The notes beneath the pieces are model-generated. The model ran no database searches. It saw nothing but the letters and a program-made list of their open reading frames with translations, and was not told the DNA's origin. A stretch of DNA of 64,000 bases from Apricaphanius iberus (Eukaryota; Chordata; Actinopteri; Cyprinodontiformes; Aphaniidae): assembly GCA_028564705.1 (NCBI GenBank), contig JAPXFQ010001399.1, positions 127,001-191,000 on the forward strand, in the 5' to 3' direction. A program made the position numbers and the translations under genes. Of this stretch, positions 63,671-64,000 are shown in pieces. Every line of letters begins with the position of its first letter. Within the stretch, counting starts at the first letter, position 1.

Positions 63671-64000
63671 TGTGAAGGGTTGGAATTTTACCCAAAAAAC
63701 AAAAATCATTTAGTGTGGAGAAAGCACATTCACTGGCTATAATGCTACTGACTCCATTGAGAAAGATAGGAATAAGCATTAGCTGCTAGCGTTAGCCGCT
63801 AGCACTACAATTTACAATGATTTGGAGTACACCAAACAATCAAAGATTGGGAACAATGTTCGAAAAAACTCCCGATTTATCTGAGGATACTGTTTAGTTA
63901 ACTATGCAAAAATCACTTACCGCGATCTCCACAAGCAATATCTCACAAGTGGTCACTTCTGCCACTCACAGGCAACTCACAAGGTTCCAACCTATTTATA
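63671..64000. other. unassigned sequence to window end
   Basis: No tbcel exon or transposon end recognised. GCATTAGCTGCTAGCGTTAG and related GCTAGC motifs occur near 63775-63805. Confidence 0.45.

Noticed and set aside
51592..64000. Final tbcel exon encoding the rest of the ubiquitin-like domain
   Set aside because: Looked for the expected ubiquitin-like sequence after the splice donor at 51592 and found no match in any + frame; presumably downstream of the window.
1..64000. CRISPR arrays, operons or bacterial defence systems
   Set aside because: No regular repeat-spacer array. Coding structure, introns and transposon families are vertebrate.

Overview
This is a vertebrate nuclear window, almost certainly from a teleost fish. 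One host gene is visible: tbcel (tubulin cofactor E-like, LRRC35), on the + strand. Four of its exons are present: 5414-5670, 51054-51180, 51269-51379 and 51480-51591. Their codon phases join perfectly and their splice sites are canonical. The first two are separated by an intron of about 45.4 kb, while the next two introns are only 88 and 100 bp. Upstream exons and the final C-terminal (ubiquitin-like) exon are not found and probably lie outside the window. I see no rRNA, true tRNA, CRISPR, operon or microbial feature. The mix of TE families (Harbinger, hAT with BED fingers, L2 and CR1/Rex1-like LINEs, L1/Tx1-like LINEs, tRNA SINEs, many MITEs) is what indicates a teleost; the species cannot be named.

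Layout. 1-5.4 kb: microsatellites, a nearly complete PIF/Harbinger element (1759-4424) with a MYB-like gene and a transposase gene, both broken, and a near-perfect foldback element (4492-4786). 5.7-9.9 kb: mostly unassigned intron with one TIR element and a perfect hairpin. 9.9-19 kb: a minus-strand LTR-type element with direct terminal repeats and a primer-binding site but no gag-pol, carrying a MITE and a SINE. 20-25.6 kb: two decayed CR1/Rex1-like LINEs in opposite orientations. 26-27 kb: a hAT transposase remnant.

27.4-48 kb is a nested stack. One minus-strand L2 LINE (27.4-29.2 and 46.3-47.9 kb) is split by a minus-strand LTR element (29217-46316). That element in turn hosts a nearly intact + strand LINE (29794-33946; ORF1 intact, ORF2 with one stop), a GC-rich L1-type 3' tail with an 18-bp target-site duplication (34589-36292), and a second L2 LINE (40.2-45.5 kb) with an SGNH-esterase ORF1. 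The second L2 is itself broken by a hAT element. A further hAT element (27834-28887) sits in the outer L2.

48-51 kb: a SINE, a TTAA-flanked DNA element and a hAT MITE carrying a tRNA-like segment. 51.6-64 kb: more LINE fragments, a largely complete but inactivated L1/Tx1-like LINE (56.0-61.8 kb) broken by a SINE and by a second foldback copy, a hAT remnant and a hAT MITE. The window is best read as a transposon graveyard inside a conserved tubulin-chaperone-like gene. Boundaries supported by target-site duplications (TSDs) are marked as such. All family names rest on recognised motifs, not database searches.
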